NCBI RefSeq assembly: GCF_947486615.1
Contig: NZ_CANKUD010000011.1
Location: forward strand, 98,093-162,092
DNA length: 64,000 nt
Reading direction: 5' to 3'
Source of the DNA: an uncultured Modestobacter sp.
GTDB taxonomy: Bacteria > Actinomycetota > Actinomycetes > Mycobacteriales > Geodermatophilaceae
Positions 42,429 to 52,058 of this stretch are shown here, one piece after another; position 1 is the stretch's first letter; the number at the start of each line of letters is the position of its first letter. The notes beneath the pieces were generated by a model. It was not told the DNA's origin. It did no database searches and worked only from the letters and a program-made list of their open reading frames with translations. Position numbers and translations under genes: made by a program.

Positions 42429-42449
42429 GCGTCCCATTCAATGGGACGC
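42429..42449. promoter_or_regulatory. 21-base palindrome in the ilvB promoter region
   Basis: Arms GCGTCCCATT (42429-42438) and AATGGGACGC (42440-42449) are exact complements around a single C. It lies 33 bases before the leader peptide start and just past the stop codon of the GGDEF/EAL gene. Perfect length and lack of a T-run favour an operator over a terminator; its regulator is unknown. Confidence 0.6.
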
Positions 42450-42472
42450 GATCACTCACTGACTGAGACGGC
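42450..42472. promoter_or_regulatory. leuC-operator-like box upstream of ilvB
   Basis: The core CTCACTGACTGAGA (42455-42468) is identical to the centre of the leuC/IclR operator, and 18 of the 23 positions match overall. It overlaps the last codons (Ser-Val-Ser-Glu-stop) of the upstream GGDEF/EAL gene. Candidate binding site of the IclR-type regulator for ilvB. Confidence 0.6.
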
Positions 42473-45232
42473 GGGCGCGTCGGTGGGCAGGGTGCCCGGC
42501 CCGGCGTCGAGCAGGGCGGCGTCGAAGCCGTCGATCACCGCGGCCAGCGCCTCCGGCCGGGTCGGCCGGCCGAGCAGGAAGCCCTGCAGGAAGCGGCAGC
42601 CCAGCTCGCGCAGCGCCGCCAGCTGCCCCGGGGTCTCCACGCCCTCGGCGACCACGTCGATGTCCAGCCGACGGCCCAGCTCGATGACGCTGTGCACCAG
42701 GGCGGCGCTGCGCTGGTCGACCTCGATGTCGGCCAGGAACTCCCGGTCCATCTTCAGCACGTCCACCGGCAGCCGGGTCAGGTAGGCGAAGGTCGAGTAG
42801 CCCCGGCCGAAGTCGTCCAGGGAGATGACGCAGCCCATGTCGTGCAGCGTCTGCAGGTCCCCGTCGGCCCGGTCGGGCTCACCGATGAACAGCGACTCGG
42901 TGACCTCCAGCATCAGCCGGCTCGGCGGCAGCCCGGCCCGGGCCAGCGCGGCGGCGACGTCGGGCACCAGGCTGCCCGACTGCAGGTGCCGCACGCTGAT
43001 GTTGACGCCCAGCCGCAGGTCCCGGCCCTGGCGCAGCAGCCCCGCCAGCTCCGCGGTCGACTGCTCCAGCACCCACCGCTGCAGCGGCACGATCAGCCCG
43101 TCGTCCTCGGCCAGGCCGACGAACTCGTCGGGTGGGACCTCGCCCAGCACCGGGTGGTCCCAGCGCACCAGCGCCTCCAGGCCCAGCACCCGGCGCTCGA
43201 CCGTGCCGACCACCGGTTGGTAGACCAGCCGCAGCTCGCCGCGGGAGAGGGCGTCGGGCAGGTCGCGGGCCAGCCGCGTGCGGCGCGCGGTGGCGCTGTC
43301 GGCCGTCTCGCCGTGCCGTCGGACCCGGCCCTTGCCGGCGGCCTTCGCCGCGCGCAGCGCCAGGTCGGCATGGCGCACCGTCGTCGGGACGTCGTCGGCG
43401 GGGTCGACCTCGGTGACCCCGATGCTGCAGGAGACGTCGAAGACCAGGTCCGGGTCGGCCCCCGGCGTGGGCACCGACCGGTGCACCCCGGCCAGCTCGC
43501 CGATGATCCGCTCGGCCAGCCCGGTGGCCTCGTCCAGACCGGCGCGCACCAGGACGGCGAACTCGTCGCCGCCCAGCCGGCCGACCAGGTCCCGGTCGCG
43601 CACCGTGGCACGCAGCCGGTCGGCCACCTCCACCAGCAGGAGGTCACCAGCCTCGTGCCCGGCCACGTCGTTGACCGCCTTGAACCCGTCCAGGTCCAGC
43701 AGCAGCACGCAGGAGACCTCGCCCTCGGCCGCCCGGCTGCGCGCGCCGGTCAGTGCGGCCATCAACCGGGCCCGGTTGGGCAACCCCGTCAGGTAGTCGG
43801 TGTAGGCCAGCCGCTCGAGCTCGAGCTCGTGCTGGCGGCGCTCGTCGACGTCCCGGACGTGCAGGACCACGCCGGCGCCATCGCCCCCGTCGCGCACGTC
43901 GACGGGCAGCGCCCGCACCTCCCGGGTGGGGACGGCCCGCACGGCCTCGTACCTGCGCCAGCTCCCGTCCCGGGCACGCAGCCGGAAGGTGCGGCTGCGC
44001 CCGCGGTCGGGATCGACGCCGGCTGCCAGGACGGTCAGCAGCTCCGCCCGGTCGTCGTCGTGGACGAAGTCGACCAGCGGCCGGCCCTCCAGGTCACGCG
44101 CCGTCCAGCCGTGCGGGTGGCTGCCGGCGGTCGAGTCCCAGGTGATCCGGCCGCGGTGGTCCAGCACGATGGTGACGTCGGCGGAGCCGTGCGCGAGCGT
44201 GCGGAACCAGGACTCGGTGCGCAGCACCCGCCGGGTCAGCCGCGCCCCGTCCGCCGCCCACAGCAGCGTGCGGACGAAGGTGAGCACCAGCAGCAGGGAC
44301 GCCGCGGCCGCCTCGAGGGGGTCGATGGCCCGTCCGGCGATCCGGCCGGCCAGCAGCAGGAAGACCACCCCGAACGCCGCGCAGTAGCTGATCACCACGC
44401 CCAGCAGCGGCACCCCGACCGCGGCGTCGTCCGGTTCCGCGGAGCCGCCGGGGTCTGCGGCGACGGCCAGCGTGCCCGCGGCCAGCGTGGCCAGCCACGC
44501 CACCCCGGTGACCACGTCGGCGCCCGGCGACGGGCTGACCACCGAGATCGACCCGCTCACGGTGACCACCGTGACGGAGGCGAAGCAGCCCAGCAACCAG
44601 CCGGCTGCGCCGCGCCGGGGTTCGCTGACGCCGGCGAAGGTGATCAGCCCGAGGGTGCACAGCACGACCCCGAGGGCCGGGTAGCCCAGCGTGAGCAGGT
44701 CGTCCACCGCGCCGGGGGCCGCGCCCAGCGTCGCGGTGACGACCAGCTCCAGCAGTGCGGCGAGCGCCACCAGCGCCACCACGGCGTCCAGCACGACCCG
44801 GGAGTCCAGGCGGGTGGCTGCCGAGCGGATCAGCCGCGCGCAGCCGAGCACCGCGAAGGGGGCTGCCGCCACCAGCGGGACGTCCTGCAGGCCGGCCTCC
44901 ACCGGGTTGAGCCCCGCGCCGCGGACCGCGGCGATCGCCTCCCCGACGAAGAGCAGCCCGGCGACCACGGCGAAGGCCCGCCACGGCGCGGCCGAGTCCC
45001 CGTCCAGCCGGCCCGCGTGCCGGAGCACCAGCACCCCGATCGCCAGCGAGGCGGCGCTGATGACGGCGGGGCCGGCGTGCACCGAGACCACCGGCCAGCG
45101 GTACTCGATGACCGACAACGCGATGGCGACGGCGCCGAGCAGCGACAGCACCTGGTGCTTCGGCCACCGCGCCGGTGCCACCGCGAACCGGGTCCTCGGG
45201 AGCGCCGCACCCGGCACCACGGGGGCGGTCAC
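42452..45232 (-). CDS. Membrane-bound PAS-GGDEF-EAL protein, both domains apparently intact
   Basis: 926 residues. About nine N-terminal spans form a MASE-like membrane sensor, followed by a PAS domain (from about 345), a GGDEF domain with canonical GGDEF (GRLGGDEFAVL), and an EAL domain. The EAL domain keeps EAL, the N in LGVNIS, LEVTES, DDFG, the VLKMD lysine/Asp pair and VVAEGVET, so it should hydrolyse c-di-GMP, while the GGDEF domain should make it or bind GTP. The GTG at 45232 overlaps the stop of the next similar gene (GTGA). Net activity and signal are unknown. Confidence 0.93.
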   Translation of the reverse strand: MTAPVVPGAALPRTRFAVAPARWPKHQVLSLLGAVAIALSVIEYRWPVVSVHAGPAVISAASLAIGVLVLRHAGRLDGDSAAPWRAFAVVAGLLFVGEAIAAVRGAGLNPVEAGLQDVPLVAAAPFAVLGCARLIRSAATRLDSRVVLDAVVALVALAALLELVVTATLGAAPGAVDDLLTLGYPALGVVLCTLGLITFAGVSEPRRGAAGWLLGCFASVTVVTVSGSISVVSPSPGADVVTGVAWLATLAAGTLAVAADPGGSAEPDDAAVGVPLLGVVISYCAAFGVVFLLLAGRIAGRAIDPLEAAAASLLLVLTFVRTLLWAADGARLTRRVLRTESWFRTLAHGSADVTIVLDHRGRITWDSTAGSHPHGWTARDLEGRPLVDFVHDDDRAELLTVLAAGVDPDRGRSRTFRLRARDGSWRRYEAVRAVPTREVRALPVDVRDGGDGAGVVLHVRDVDERRQHELELERLAYTDYLTGLPNRARLMAALTGARSRAAEGEVSCVLLLDLDGFKAVNDVAGHEAGDLLLVEVADRLRATVRDRDLVGRLGGDEFAVLVRAGLDEATGLAERIIGELAGVHRSVPTPGADPDLVFDVSCSIGVTEVDPADDVPTTVRHADLALRAAKAAGKGRVRRHGETADSATARRTRLARDLPDALSRGELRLVYQPVVGTVERRVLGLEALVRWDHPVLGEVPPDEFVGLAEDDGLIVPLQRWVLEQSTAELAGLLRQGRDLRLGVNISVRHLQSGSLVPDVAAALARAGLPPSRLMLEVTESLFIGEPDRADGDLQTLHDMGCVISLDDFGRGYSTFAYLTRLPVDVLKMDREFLADIEVDQRSAALVHSVIELGRRLDIDVVAEGVETPGQLAALRELGCRFLQGFLLGRPTRPEALAAVIDGFDAALLDAGPGTLPTDAPAVSVSE

Positions 45233-47892
45233 GGTGCTCCCACCCGGCCGGACAGGCCCGGCACGAGCCGCCCGCCGTCGGCCTCGAGCAGCTGCACCAG
45301 GGCCGGCAGGCTCACCGGCCGGGAGATCAGGTGCCCCTGGGCGAAGCCGCAGCCCAGGCCGTGCAGCACCGACAGCTGGCTGGTGGTCTCCACGCCCTCG
45401 GCGACCACGTCGATCCGCAGCGCCCGGCCGAGCGCGACCACCGCCTCGCAGACCGCCCGGGCGTAGGCGTCGCGGTCCACCCGGGAGAGCAGGGAGCGGT
45501 CGAGCTTGATGATGTCCAGCGGCAGCCGGCCCAGCGCCGGCAACGAGGAGCTCGCCCGGCCGAAGTCGTCGAGGGCGAGGTGCACGCCCATCAACCGCAG
45601 GGCGGTGATGTCGTCGGCGACGTCACCGCCGGTCAGGGCGGACTCGCTCACCTCCAGCACCAGCTGGTCCGGCGCCATGCCGCTGGCCTGCAGCGCCGCC
45701 GACACGTCGCCCACCAGCGTGCCGCCGGCCAGGTGCTGGGCCGACACGTTGACGCCGAGCTTCAGCGGCGCGCCCCGCTGGGGCAGCGTGACCGCGGCCG
45801 CGGTCGCCTCCCGCAGCACCCAGCGCTGCAGGTGCCCCACCAGGCCGCCGCGCTCGGCGACCGGCAGGAACTCCTCGGGCGGCACGTCGCCGAGCACCGG
45901 GTGCCGCCAGCGCAGCAGCGCCTCGACGCCGGTGACCCGGTGGTCGTCCAGGGCGATCAGCGGCTGCCAGACCAGCGTCAGCTCGCCGCGCTCGCGGGCG
46001 CCCACGAGGTCGGCGCGCAGCAGCTCGCGCCGGTCCCGGGCAGCGGTGAGCTCCTCCCGGTGCCGGCGGACCGACCCCGCGCCGGCGCCGCGGGCGTCGG
46101 TGACGGCCAGCTCGGCGCGGTCCACCACCTCGCGCTCGGTGAGCCCGCCGGCCAGCGGGACCAGCCCGACGACCGCGGTCAGGTCGACGATCCCCACGTC
46201 GGTCGGGATCGGGGCGTCGATGACCGACAGGCAGCGGGCGGCCAGCCGGTCGGCGTCGGCCACCGTGCCGGCGGCGAGCACGCTGAACAGCTCGGCCCCG
46301 ATCCGGGCCACCTGGTCCTCGGCGCGCACCACGCCGCGCAGCCGGCGGGCCACCTCGGCCAGGGCGACGTCGACGACGTCCCGGCCGGCGTTCTCGTGTG
46401 CCTCGCGGAGCCCCTGCACCTCGATCAGCAGCAGCGCCGCCGACTGCTCGGCGTCCTCGTCGTCCGGCGCGCCGCCCTGGGACGGCGCGCCCTCGGACGG
46501 GAGCCGGCCGAGCAGCTGGGTCAGGGCGACCCGCTGGGCGGCGCGGTTGGGCAGGCCGGTGAGCGGGTCGGTGAAGGCAAGCGAGCTGAGCTCGTGCTCC
46601 CGGTCGCGCCGGGCGGTCACGTCCCGGCAGTGCAGCACCAGCGCCCGCACGTCGGCGTCCGCGCGCAGGTCGCTGGCGCCGGCCTCCAGGACCCGCCAGC
46701 TGCCGGTGTGGTCGGGTAGCCGGAAGCTGCACAGTCCCACCGGGCCCGCGTCACCACCGAGCCAGGCGCGCACCTCGGCGGTGTCGTCGGGGTGCACCAC
46801 CTCCATCAGCGGCCGGCCCAGCAGACCCGGGCCGGAGTCCGCCCGGGCCGGTGCCAGCGAGGGCGCCGCCCAGGTGATCCGCAGGTCGCTGCCGAGGATG
46901 ACCACGGCGTCGCTGCTGGACCGGACCAGTGACCGGAAGTAGGCCTCGCTGCTGCGCAGCCGGGCGGCGACCCGGGCCTCGTCCCGGGCGGTGACCGCCC
47001 GGTGCAGCAGGGTCAGGACCAGGCAGCAGAACAGCGCGGCCCCGGCGGCGAGCGGCGGCTCGGCACCCAGCAGCGGGGCGACCAGGTAGGCCAGCACCGC
47101 GGCGACCATGACCAGGTGCGGCACGAGCTGACCGGCCTGGCCCAGCCGGGAGCTGCGCCGGCTGGGCGGGGCGACCACGGCGGCCCCGGGGTCACGCCGC
47201 GCCGCCAGGCAGAGCAGCAGCAGGCTGGCCAGCTGGGCCGCCGGCACGCCGGCGGTGAGCACGGCAGGGTGCAGCTCCGGGCCGGCCAGGGTGAGCCCGT
47301 GCGCGGTCGCCCAGGTGGCCACGGCCAGCAGCATGAGCGCACCGGTCACCCGGCGCGGGCCGGCGGAGGCCGCGACGAGCACGAGGCCGGCCGAGAGCAC
47401 CGACGCGGTCGCCAGGCAGGCCAGTTCGAGCACCAGCCGGGAGGAGCCCACCGGCTGGCCGTGCAGCGCGGGACCGACGACCAGCACCTGCGCCAGGACC
47501 ATCGACGCGCTGAAGAACAACAGGGTCTCGGTGAGCAGCCGGGCACCGCCCTGGCGCAGCTGCCCGGGGGTCAGCAGCCGGAGCACCGCGACCAGCGCGA
47601 TCAGCACGGCCGGCAGCCCCACCGCCTGACCGGCCTCCGCGAACAGCCCCGCACCCCACAGCCCGGCCCCGAGGTTGCCGAGCAGCCCGAGCAGCACGGC
47701 GACCGCCAGCAGCCGCCAGCCGCCCAGCCGTGCGCCGCGCCGGGAGCCGCTGCGCCACAGCACCGCCACGGTGCCGAGCGAGGCGGCCAGCAGCAGCAGG
47801 TCGGCAGCCAACGGCGCAGCTCCGCCCGCCGCCCCGGTCAGCACCGGGACGGCGAGCAGCCACCCCAGGGATGCCCGTCGCCTCTGCTCCAC
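45229..47892 (-). CDS. Membrane-bound PAS-GGDEF-EAL protein with degenerate GGDEF
   Basis: 887 residues, same layout as the neighbour downstream: about nine spans, a PAS domain near 320, then GGDEF and EAL domains. The GGDEF signature is replaced by GAELF (VARIGAELFSVL), so cyclase activity should be lost. The EAL part keeps EAL (GVEALLRW), LGVNVS, LEVSES, DDFG, IIKLD and VVAEGVET and looks like a working phosphodiesterase. The pair probably arose by duplication and diverged in the cyclase domain. It starts 78 bases after ilvD on the same strand; a GTG start is assumed without a clear ribosome site. Confidence 0.92.
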   Translation of the reverse strand: MEQRRRASLGWLLAVPVLTGAAGGAAPLAADLLLLAASLGTVAVLWRSGSRRGARLGGWRLLAVAVLLGLLGNLGAGLWGAGLFAEAGQAVGLPAVLIALVAVLRLLTPGQLRQGGARLLTETLLFFSASMVLAQVLVVGPALHGQPVGSSRLVLELACLATASVLSAGLVLVAASAGPRRVTGALMLLAVATWATAHGLTLAGPELHPAVLTAGVPAAQLASLLLLCLAARRDPGAAVVAPPSRRSSRLGQAGQLVPHLVMVAAVLAYLVAPLLGAEPPLAAGAALFCCLVLTLLHRAVTARDEARVAARLRSSEAYFRSLVRSSSDAVVILGSDLRITWAAPSLAPARADSGPGLLGRPLMEVVHPDDTAEVRAWLGGDAGPVGLCSFRLPDHTGSWRVLEAGASDLRADADVRALVLHCRDVTARRDREHELSSLAFTDPLTGLPNRAAQRVALTQLLGRLPSEGAPSQGGAPDDEDAEQSAALLLIEVQGLREAHENAGRDVVDVALAEVARRLRGVVRAEDQVARIGAELFSVLAAGTVADADRLAARCLSVIDAPIPTDVGIVDLTAVVGLVPLAGGLTEREVVDRAELAVTDARGAGAGSVRRHREELTAARDRRELLRADLVGARERGELTLVWQPLIALDDHRVTGVEALLRWRHPVLGDVPPEEFLPVAERGGLVGHLQRWVLREATAAAVTLPQRGAPLKLGVNVSAQHLAGGTLVGDVSAALQASGMAPDQLVLEVSESALTGGDVADDITALRLMGVHLALDDFGRASSSLPALGRLPLDIIKLDRSLLSRVDRDAYARAVCEAVVALGRALRIDVVAEGVETTSQLSVLHGLGCGFAQGHLISRPVSLPALVQLLEADGGRLVPGLSGRVGAP

Positions 47893-47970
47893 CCGAGGAC
47901 TGTCGACGGGCCGGCACCGCGAGAACAGGTCACCGGCGGTGGGGTCACCCGTTCGAGCAGTGCCCGGAGG

Positions 47971-49734
47971 TCAGCTGGTGATGGCTCCCTGCGCGGCCGA
48001 GCCGACGAGCTTCGCGTACTTGCCCAGGACGCCCCGGGTGTAGCGGGGAGCCGGCGGCGCCCAGCCCTCCCGGCGGCGGGCCAGCTCCTCGTCGTCCACC
48101 AGCAGCTCGAGGGTCCGGGCCGCCAGGTCCAGGCGGATGCGGTCACCGTCGCGGACGAACGCGATCGGACCACCGTCGGCCGCCTCCGGCGCGATGTGGC
48201 CGACGCACAGGCCGGTGGTGCCGCCGGAGAACCGGCCGTCGGTGAGCAGCAGCACGTCCTTGCCCAGCCCGGCGCCCTTGATCGCCCCGGTCACGGCGAG
48301 CATCTCGCGCATGCCCGGGCCACCCCGCGGGCCCTCGTAGCGGATGACCACGACGTCGTCCTTCTGGAGCGTGCCCTCGGTGACGGCGTCCATCGCGCCC
48401 TGCTCGCCGTCGAAGACGCGCGCGGTGCCCTCGAAGACGTCGGCGTCGAAGCCGGCGGACTTCACCACGGCGCCCTCCGGGGCGAGCGAGCCGCGCAGGA
48501 TCGTCAGCCCGCCGGTCTTGTGGATCGGGTCGCCCATCGCCCGGATGATCGCGCCGTCGGGGTCCGGCGGGGAGATCTCGGCGAGGTTCTCCGCCAGCGT
48601 CCGGCCGGTCACGGTGAGCACGTCACCGTGCAGCAGGCCGGCGTCCAGCAGGGCGCGCATGACCACCGGGACGCCGCCGATCCGGTCGACGTCGGTCATC
48701 ACGAACCGGCCGAAGGGCTTCACGTCGGCCAGGTGCGGCGTCCGGTCACCGATCCGGTTGAAGTCGTCGAGGGTGAGGTCGACGTCGGCCTCGTGCGCGA
48801 TCGCCATCAGGTGCAGGACGGCGTTGGTGGAGCCACCCAGCGCCATGGCCACGGTGATGGCGTTCTCGAACGCCTCCTTGGTCATGATCTGCCGCGCGGT
48901 GATGCCCTTGCGCAGCAGCTCGACCACGGCCTCGCCGGAGGCGATCGCGATGGCGTCCCGGCGGGCGTCCGGTGCCGGCGGCGCGGCACTGCCGGGCAGC
49001 GCCATGCCGAGGGCCTCGGCGACGCTGGCCATCGTGTTGGCGGTGTACATGCCACCACAGGAGCCCATCCCGGGGCAGGCCGCCTTCTCGATGGCGGTCA
49101 GCTCGTCGCGGGTGATCTTGCCGGCGGCGCAGGCGCCGACGCCCTCGAAGACGTCGATCAGGGTGAGGTCCTTGTCCCCCAGCTTCCCCGGCAGGGTGGA
49201 GCCGGAGTAGACGAAGACGCTGGCCAGGTCCAGGCGGGCGGCGGCCATCAGCATGCCGGGCAGCGACTTGTCGCAGCCGGCGAGCAGCACCGTGCCGTCC
49301 AGCCGCTCGGCGAAGACGACCGTCTCGACCGAGTCGGCGATCACCTCACGGGAGACCAGCGAGGCGCGCATGCCCTCGTGGCCCATGGAGATGCCGTCGG
49401 AGACGGAGATGGTGCCGAACTCCAGCGGGTAGCCGCCGGCGGCGAACACGCCCTCCTTGGCCCGCTTGGCCAGCCGGTCCAGCGACAGGTTGCACGGGGT
49501 GATCTCGTTCCAGGACGAGGCCACGCCGACCTGGGGCTTGGCGAAGTCGTCGTCGCCCATGCCGACCGCGCGGAGCATTGCGCGGGCCGGGGCCTTGGCG
49601 TCGCCGTCGGTCACCTCGCGGCTGCGCGGCTTGACGTCGACGGTGCGGTCGCTGGCGGGGCGGTCTTCCACGGTCGTCACGACCGGCGATGGTAGGCCGG
49701 TCGCCGGTGCACTGGCCGGGTCGGTGGTGGTCAT
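47971..49734 (-). CDS. ilvD: Dihydroxy-acid dehydratase
   Basis: 587 residues. It dehydrates 2,3-dihydroxy acids in the third common step of BCAA synthesis. The iron-sulfur cluster cysteines are in GCDKSLPG and [16 protein letters not shown]; the IlvD/Edd signature [19 protein letters not shown] is near the C-terminus. ATG at 49734 has AGGAG at good spacing. It starts 13 bases after the BASS carrier gene, so both form a transcript, and is 5.8 kb from ilvB with the two c-di-GMP genes in between. Confidence 0.97.
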   Translation of the reverse strand: MTTTDPASAPATGLPSPVVTTVEDRPASDRTVDVKPRSREVTDGDAKAPARAMLRAVGMGDDDFAKPQVGVASSWNEITPCNLSLDRLAKRAKEGVFAAGGYPLEFGTISVSDGISMGHEGMRASLVSREVIADSVETVVFAERLDGTVLLAGCDKSLPGMLMAAARLDLASVFVYSGSTLPGKLGDKDLTLIDVFEGVGACAAGKITRDELTAIEKAACPGMGSCGGMYTANTMASVAEALGMALPGSAAPPAPDARRDAIAIASGEAVVELLRKGITARQIMTKEAFENAITVAMALGGSTNAVLHLMAIAHEADVDLTLDDFNRIGDRTPHLADVKPFGRFVMTDVDRIGGVPVVMRALLDAGLLHGDVLTVTGRTLAENLAEISPPDPDGAIIRAMGDPIHKTGGLTILRGSLAPEGAVVKSAGFDADVFEGTARVFDGEQGAMDAVTEGTLQKDDVVVIRYEGPRGGPGMREMLAVTGAIKGAGLGKDVLLLTDGRFSGGTTGLCVGHIAPEAADGGPIAFVRDGDRIRLDLAARTLELLVDDEELARRREGWAPPAPRYTRGVLGKYAKLVGSAAQGAITS

Positions 49735-49747
49735 CGGGTGCTCCTGA

Positions 49748-50719
49748 TCAGGGACGGGTGCCGGGGGCGCCGGCGGGGAGGGTGGGCTCGGTGGCCGCGC
49801 TGCGGCGGGCCCAGTGGCCGGCCAGCAACGAGCCCGAGACGTTGTGCCAGACGGAGAACAGCGCCGCCGGCAGCGCGGCGGCGGGAGAGAAGTGGGCGGT
49901 CGCGAGCGCCGCGGCGAGGCCGGAGTTCTGCATGCCGACCTCGATGCTGACCGCCCGCCGGCCCTGCTCGTCGAACCCGCAGGCGCGGGCCACCGCGTAG
50001 CCCAGGCCCAGCCCCAGCACGTTGTGCAGGACCACGGCCAGCACCACCAGGAGGCCGACCGACAGCAGGGTGTCCGCGCTGGCCGCGACCACGATCGCGA
50101 CGACGACGGTGATCCCGGCGACCGAGACCAGCGGCAGCACGTCCAGCAGGCGTTCGATCAGCCGCGGCACCAGCCGGCGCAGCAGCAGCCCGAGCAGCAC
50201 CGGGACCAGCACGACCTGCACGATCGAGACGAACAGGCCCCCGCCGTCGACCGGGAGGTACTGGCCGGCCAGCCACAGCACCAGCAGCGGGGTGAGCAGC
50301 GGGGCGAGCAGGGTGGACACCGACGTCATCGCCACCGACAGCGCGGTGTCACCACGGGCCAGGTAGACGATCACGTTGGACGCGGTGCCGCCGGGCGCGG
50401 AGCCGACCAGCACCATCCCCGCCGACAGCGCCGGGGACAGGTCGAGCACCTCGGCGATCCCGAACGCCAGCAACGGCATGACCACGAACTGCGCGGCGAC
50501 GCCGGCCACCAGGGCCCACGGCCGGCGCGCCACGATCGCGAAGTCCACCGGCCGCAGGGTCATGCCCATGCCGAGCATGATCAGCGCGAGCAGCCAGGGC
50601 ACCGCCACCGTGCCGCCGGCGAAGGCGCCGGGCACCAGCAGGGCCAGCGCCCCGGCCAGCACCACGATCACCGCGAACCACCGGCCGGCGAAGCCGCTGA
50701 CCCGTCTGACCGTCTTCAC
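49748..50719 (-). CDS. Bile acid:sodium symporter (BASS) family transporter
   Basis: 323 residues and about nine or ten spans. It shows the family blocks [13 protein letters not shown] near residue 45, [18 protein letters not shown] near 100 and the [14 protein letters not shown] motif near 265. BASS proteins carry bile acids, pantoate, pyruvate or other organic anions with sodium. The position directly before ilvD hints at a keto-acid or pantoate-like substrate (pantoate derives from the valine pathway), which is inference. GTG at 50719 with GGGGAGGGA upstream; divergent from the XRE regulator. Confidence 0.88.
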   Translation of the reverse strand: MKTVRRVSGFAGRWFAVIVVLAGALALLVPGAFAGGTVAVPWLLALIMLGMGMTLRPVDFAIVARRPWALVAGVAAQFVVMPLLAFGIAEVLDLSPALSAGMVLVGSAPGGTASNVIVYLARGDTALSVAMTSVSTLLAPLLTPLLVLWLAGQYLPVDGGGLFVSIVQVVLVPVLLGLLLRRLVPRLIERLLDVLPLVSVAGITVVVAIVVAASADTLLSVGLLVVLAVVLHNVLGLGLGYAVARACGFDEQGRRAVSIEVGMQNSGLAAALATAHFSPAAALPAALFSVWHNVSGSLLAGHWARRSAATEPTLPAGAPGTRP

Positions 50720-50790
50720 GCCGTTCCCTCCCCGTGCCTGTCGGTCCAGGGTGCGGTCGATCAGCGGGGTGGACAAGGACAGCGATGATG

Positions 50791-50805
50791 CTGGTACCAG
50801 TACCA
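50791..50805. promoter_or_regulatory. Overlapping palindromes in the BASS/XRE divergent promoter
   Basis: CTGGTACCAG (50791-50800) and TGGTAC-CA-GTACCA (50792-50805) overlap, in the 103-base gap between the divergent genes and 17 bases before the regulator start. A likely operator of the XRE/MmyB regulator controlling itself and the transporter. Confidence 0.6.
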
Positions 50806-50822
50806 CCACCGAGGAGACGCCC

Positions 50823-51650
50823 GTGGAGCGGTCACCCAGGACCGAGCTCGCCGCCTTCCTGCGCTCGCGGCGCCGGCAGGTCGACCCCAGCGGCCTGGGT
50901 GTCCCGGTCAGCGGCCAGCGGCGCACCCCCGGGCTGCGCCGGGAGGAGGTCGCACTGCTCTCCGGCGTCAGCCACACCTGGTACACGTGGCTGGAGCAGG
51001 GGCGGGACATCCGGCCCTCGCGGCAGGTGGTGGACGCCGTCGCCCGCACGCTGCAGCTGTCCCCGGCCGAGCACCAGTACGTGCTGCGGCTGGCCGGGTA
51101 CGCCGCCGCGGCACCCGCCGAACCCGGCCGGGCGCAGGTGCCGGCACACGCCCAGCGGCTGCTGGACGCCCTCGGCGACTCCCCCGCCTACGTGATCACC
51201 CGCAGCTGGTCGATCGTCGCGTGGAACGCCGCGTACGCCCGCTTCTACCCCGGCGTCGCCACCGCCCCGGCCGCCGACCGCAACCTGCTCTGGGTGGTCT
51301 TCACCGACCCCTACGTGCGGGAGCTGCTCGGCGACTGGACCACCGACAGCCGGCGGTTCCTCACCCAGTTCCGCGCCGAGGTGGGCGCCCGGCTGCACGA
51401 CGCCGACGTCGTCGACCTGCTCGCCCGGCTGCAGCAGGCCAGCGCGCACTTCCGGGCCGGCTGGGCCAGCCACGACGTGGACTCCTTCAGCTCCAGCGAG
51501 CGGCGCTTCGAGCACCCGGCGGTCGGCACCCTGCTGCTGGAGCACCACCAGCTGACCCTGGCCGACTCCCCCGACCTGCAGCTGGTCGTCTACACCGCGA
51601 CCGCCGGCTCCGACAGCGCCGCCCGGCTGGCCCGGCTCAGCGCGGGCTGA
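50823..51650 (+). CDS. XRE-type helix-turn-helix regulator with MmyB-like ligand-binding domain
   Basis: 275 residues. The N-terminal HTH_31 part has RTPGLRREEVALLSGVSHTWYTWLEQGRDIRPS, the standard signature of this subfamily. The rest (from about 100) is a MmyB-like domain with NAAYARFYPG, DRNLLWVVFTDP and the final HHQLTLADSPDLQLVVYTA, thought to bind a fatty acid or other hydrophobic ligand. GTG at 50823 with GAGGAG. Control of the divergent BASS carrier is the simplest guess, supported by the shared palindromes. Confidence 0.9.
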   Translation: MERSPRTELAAFLRSRRRQVDPSGLGVPVSGQRRTPGLRREEVALLSGVSHTWYTWLEQGRDIRPSRQVVDAVARTLQLSPAEHQYVLRLAGYAAAAPAEPGRAQVPAHAQRLLDALGDSPAYVITRSWSIVAWNAAYARFYPGVATAPAADRNLLWVVFTDPYVRELLGDWTTDSRRFLTQFRAEVGARLHDADVVDLLARLQQASAHFRAGWASHDVDSFSSSERRFEHPAVGTLLLEHHQLTLADSPDLQLVVYTATAGSDSAARLARLSAG

Positions 51651-51679
51651 CCGGCGAGACCGTCTGCGACGATGGGCGC

Positions 51680-52042
51680 GTGCCTGTCGCTCGCTTGCGG
51701 ATGAGCCGGACGGCGCTCCTCCCGGTCCTGTTCCTGACCGTCTGCGTCCTCCCGCTGGGCGGCGCCTCGCCGTGGCTGCTGGTGCTGTTCGTCGTCCCGG
51801 CCGTGCTCGCCGCCTGGGTGCTCCGGGTCGGTGTCGACGTCGGGGACGACGGGGTGACCGTGCGCTCCCTCGTCGGCGCACGCCACGTGGGATGGGCCGA
51901 GCTCGCCGGGATCCGGGTGGGTGAGCGCTCGGACCTGTGGCTGGTCACCACTGCCGGCACCCAGGTGCGACTGCCGGTGCTCCGCGCCCGTGACCTGCCG
52001 CGCCTGGCCGCCCTCTCCGGCGGCCGCATCCCCACCCCCTGA
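51680..52042 (+). CDS. Small PH-like-domain membrane protein
   Basis: 120 residues. Two hydrophobic stretches near the N-terminus (ALLPVLFLTVCVLPLGG and WLLVLFVVPAVLAAWVL) precede a bacterial PH-like domain (VGVDVGDDGVTVRSLVGARHVGWAELAGIRVG). The GTG at 51680 has GACGAT 6 bases upstream, and no ribosome site, so it may be leaderless. It lies 29 bases after the XRE gene. No enzyme function is suggested; similar actinobacterial proteins are uncharacterised. Confidence 0.75.
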   Translation: MPVARLRMSRTALLPVLFLTVCVLPLGGASPWLLVLFVVPAVLAAWVLRVGVDVGDDGVTVRSLVGARHVGWAELAGIRVGERSDLWLVTTAGTQVRLPVLRARDLPRLAALSGGRIPTP

Positions 52043-52058
52043 GGCCCTTTCCGCTCAG

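Noticed and set aside
42429..42449. Terminator of the GGDEF/EAL gene
   Set aside because: The stem is perfect, but the one-base loop and missing T-run make a stable RNA hairpin terminator less likely than a protein-binding operator; not fully excluded.
42692..45466. Long plus-strand frame across the GGDEF/EAL genes
   Set aside because: Antisense to the c-di-GMP genes, which have clear domains; its Gln/His/Arg-rich product is typical of shadow translation.
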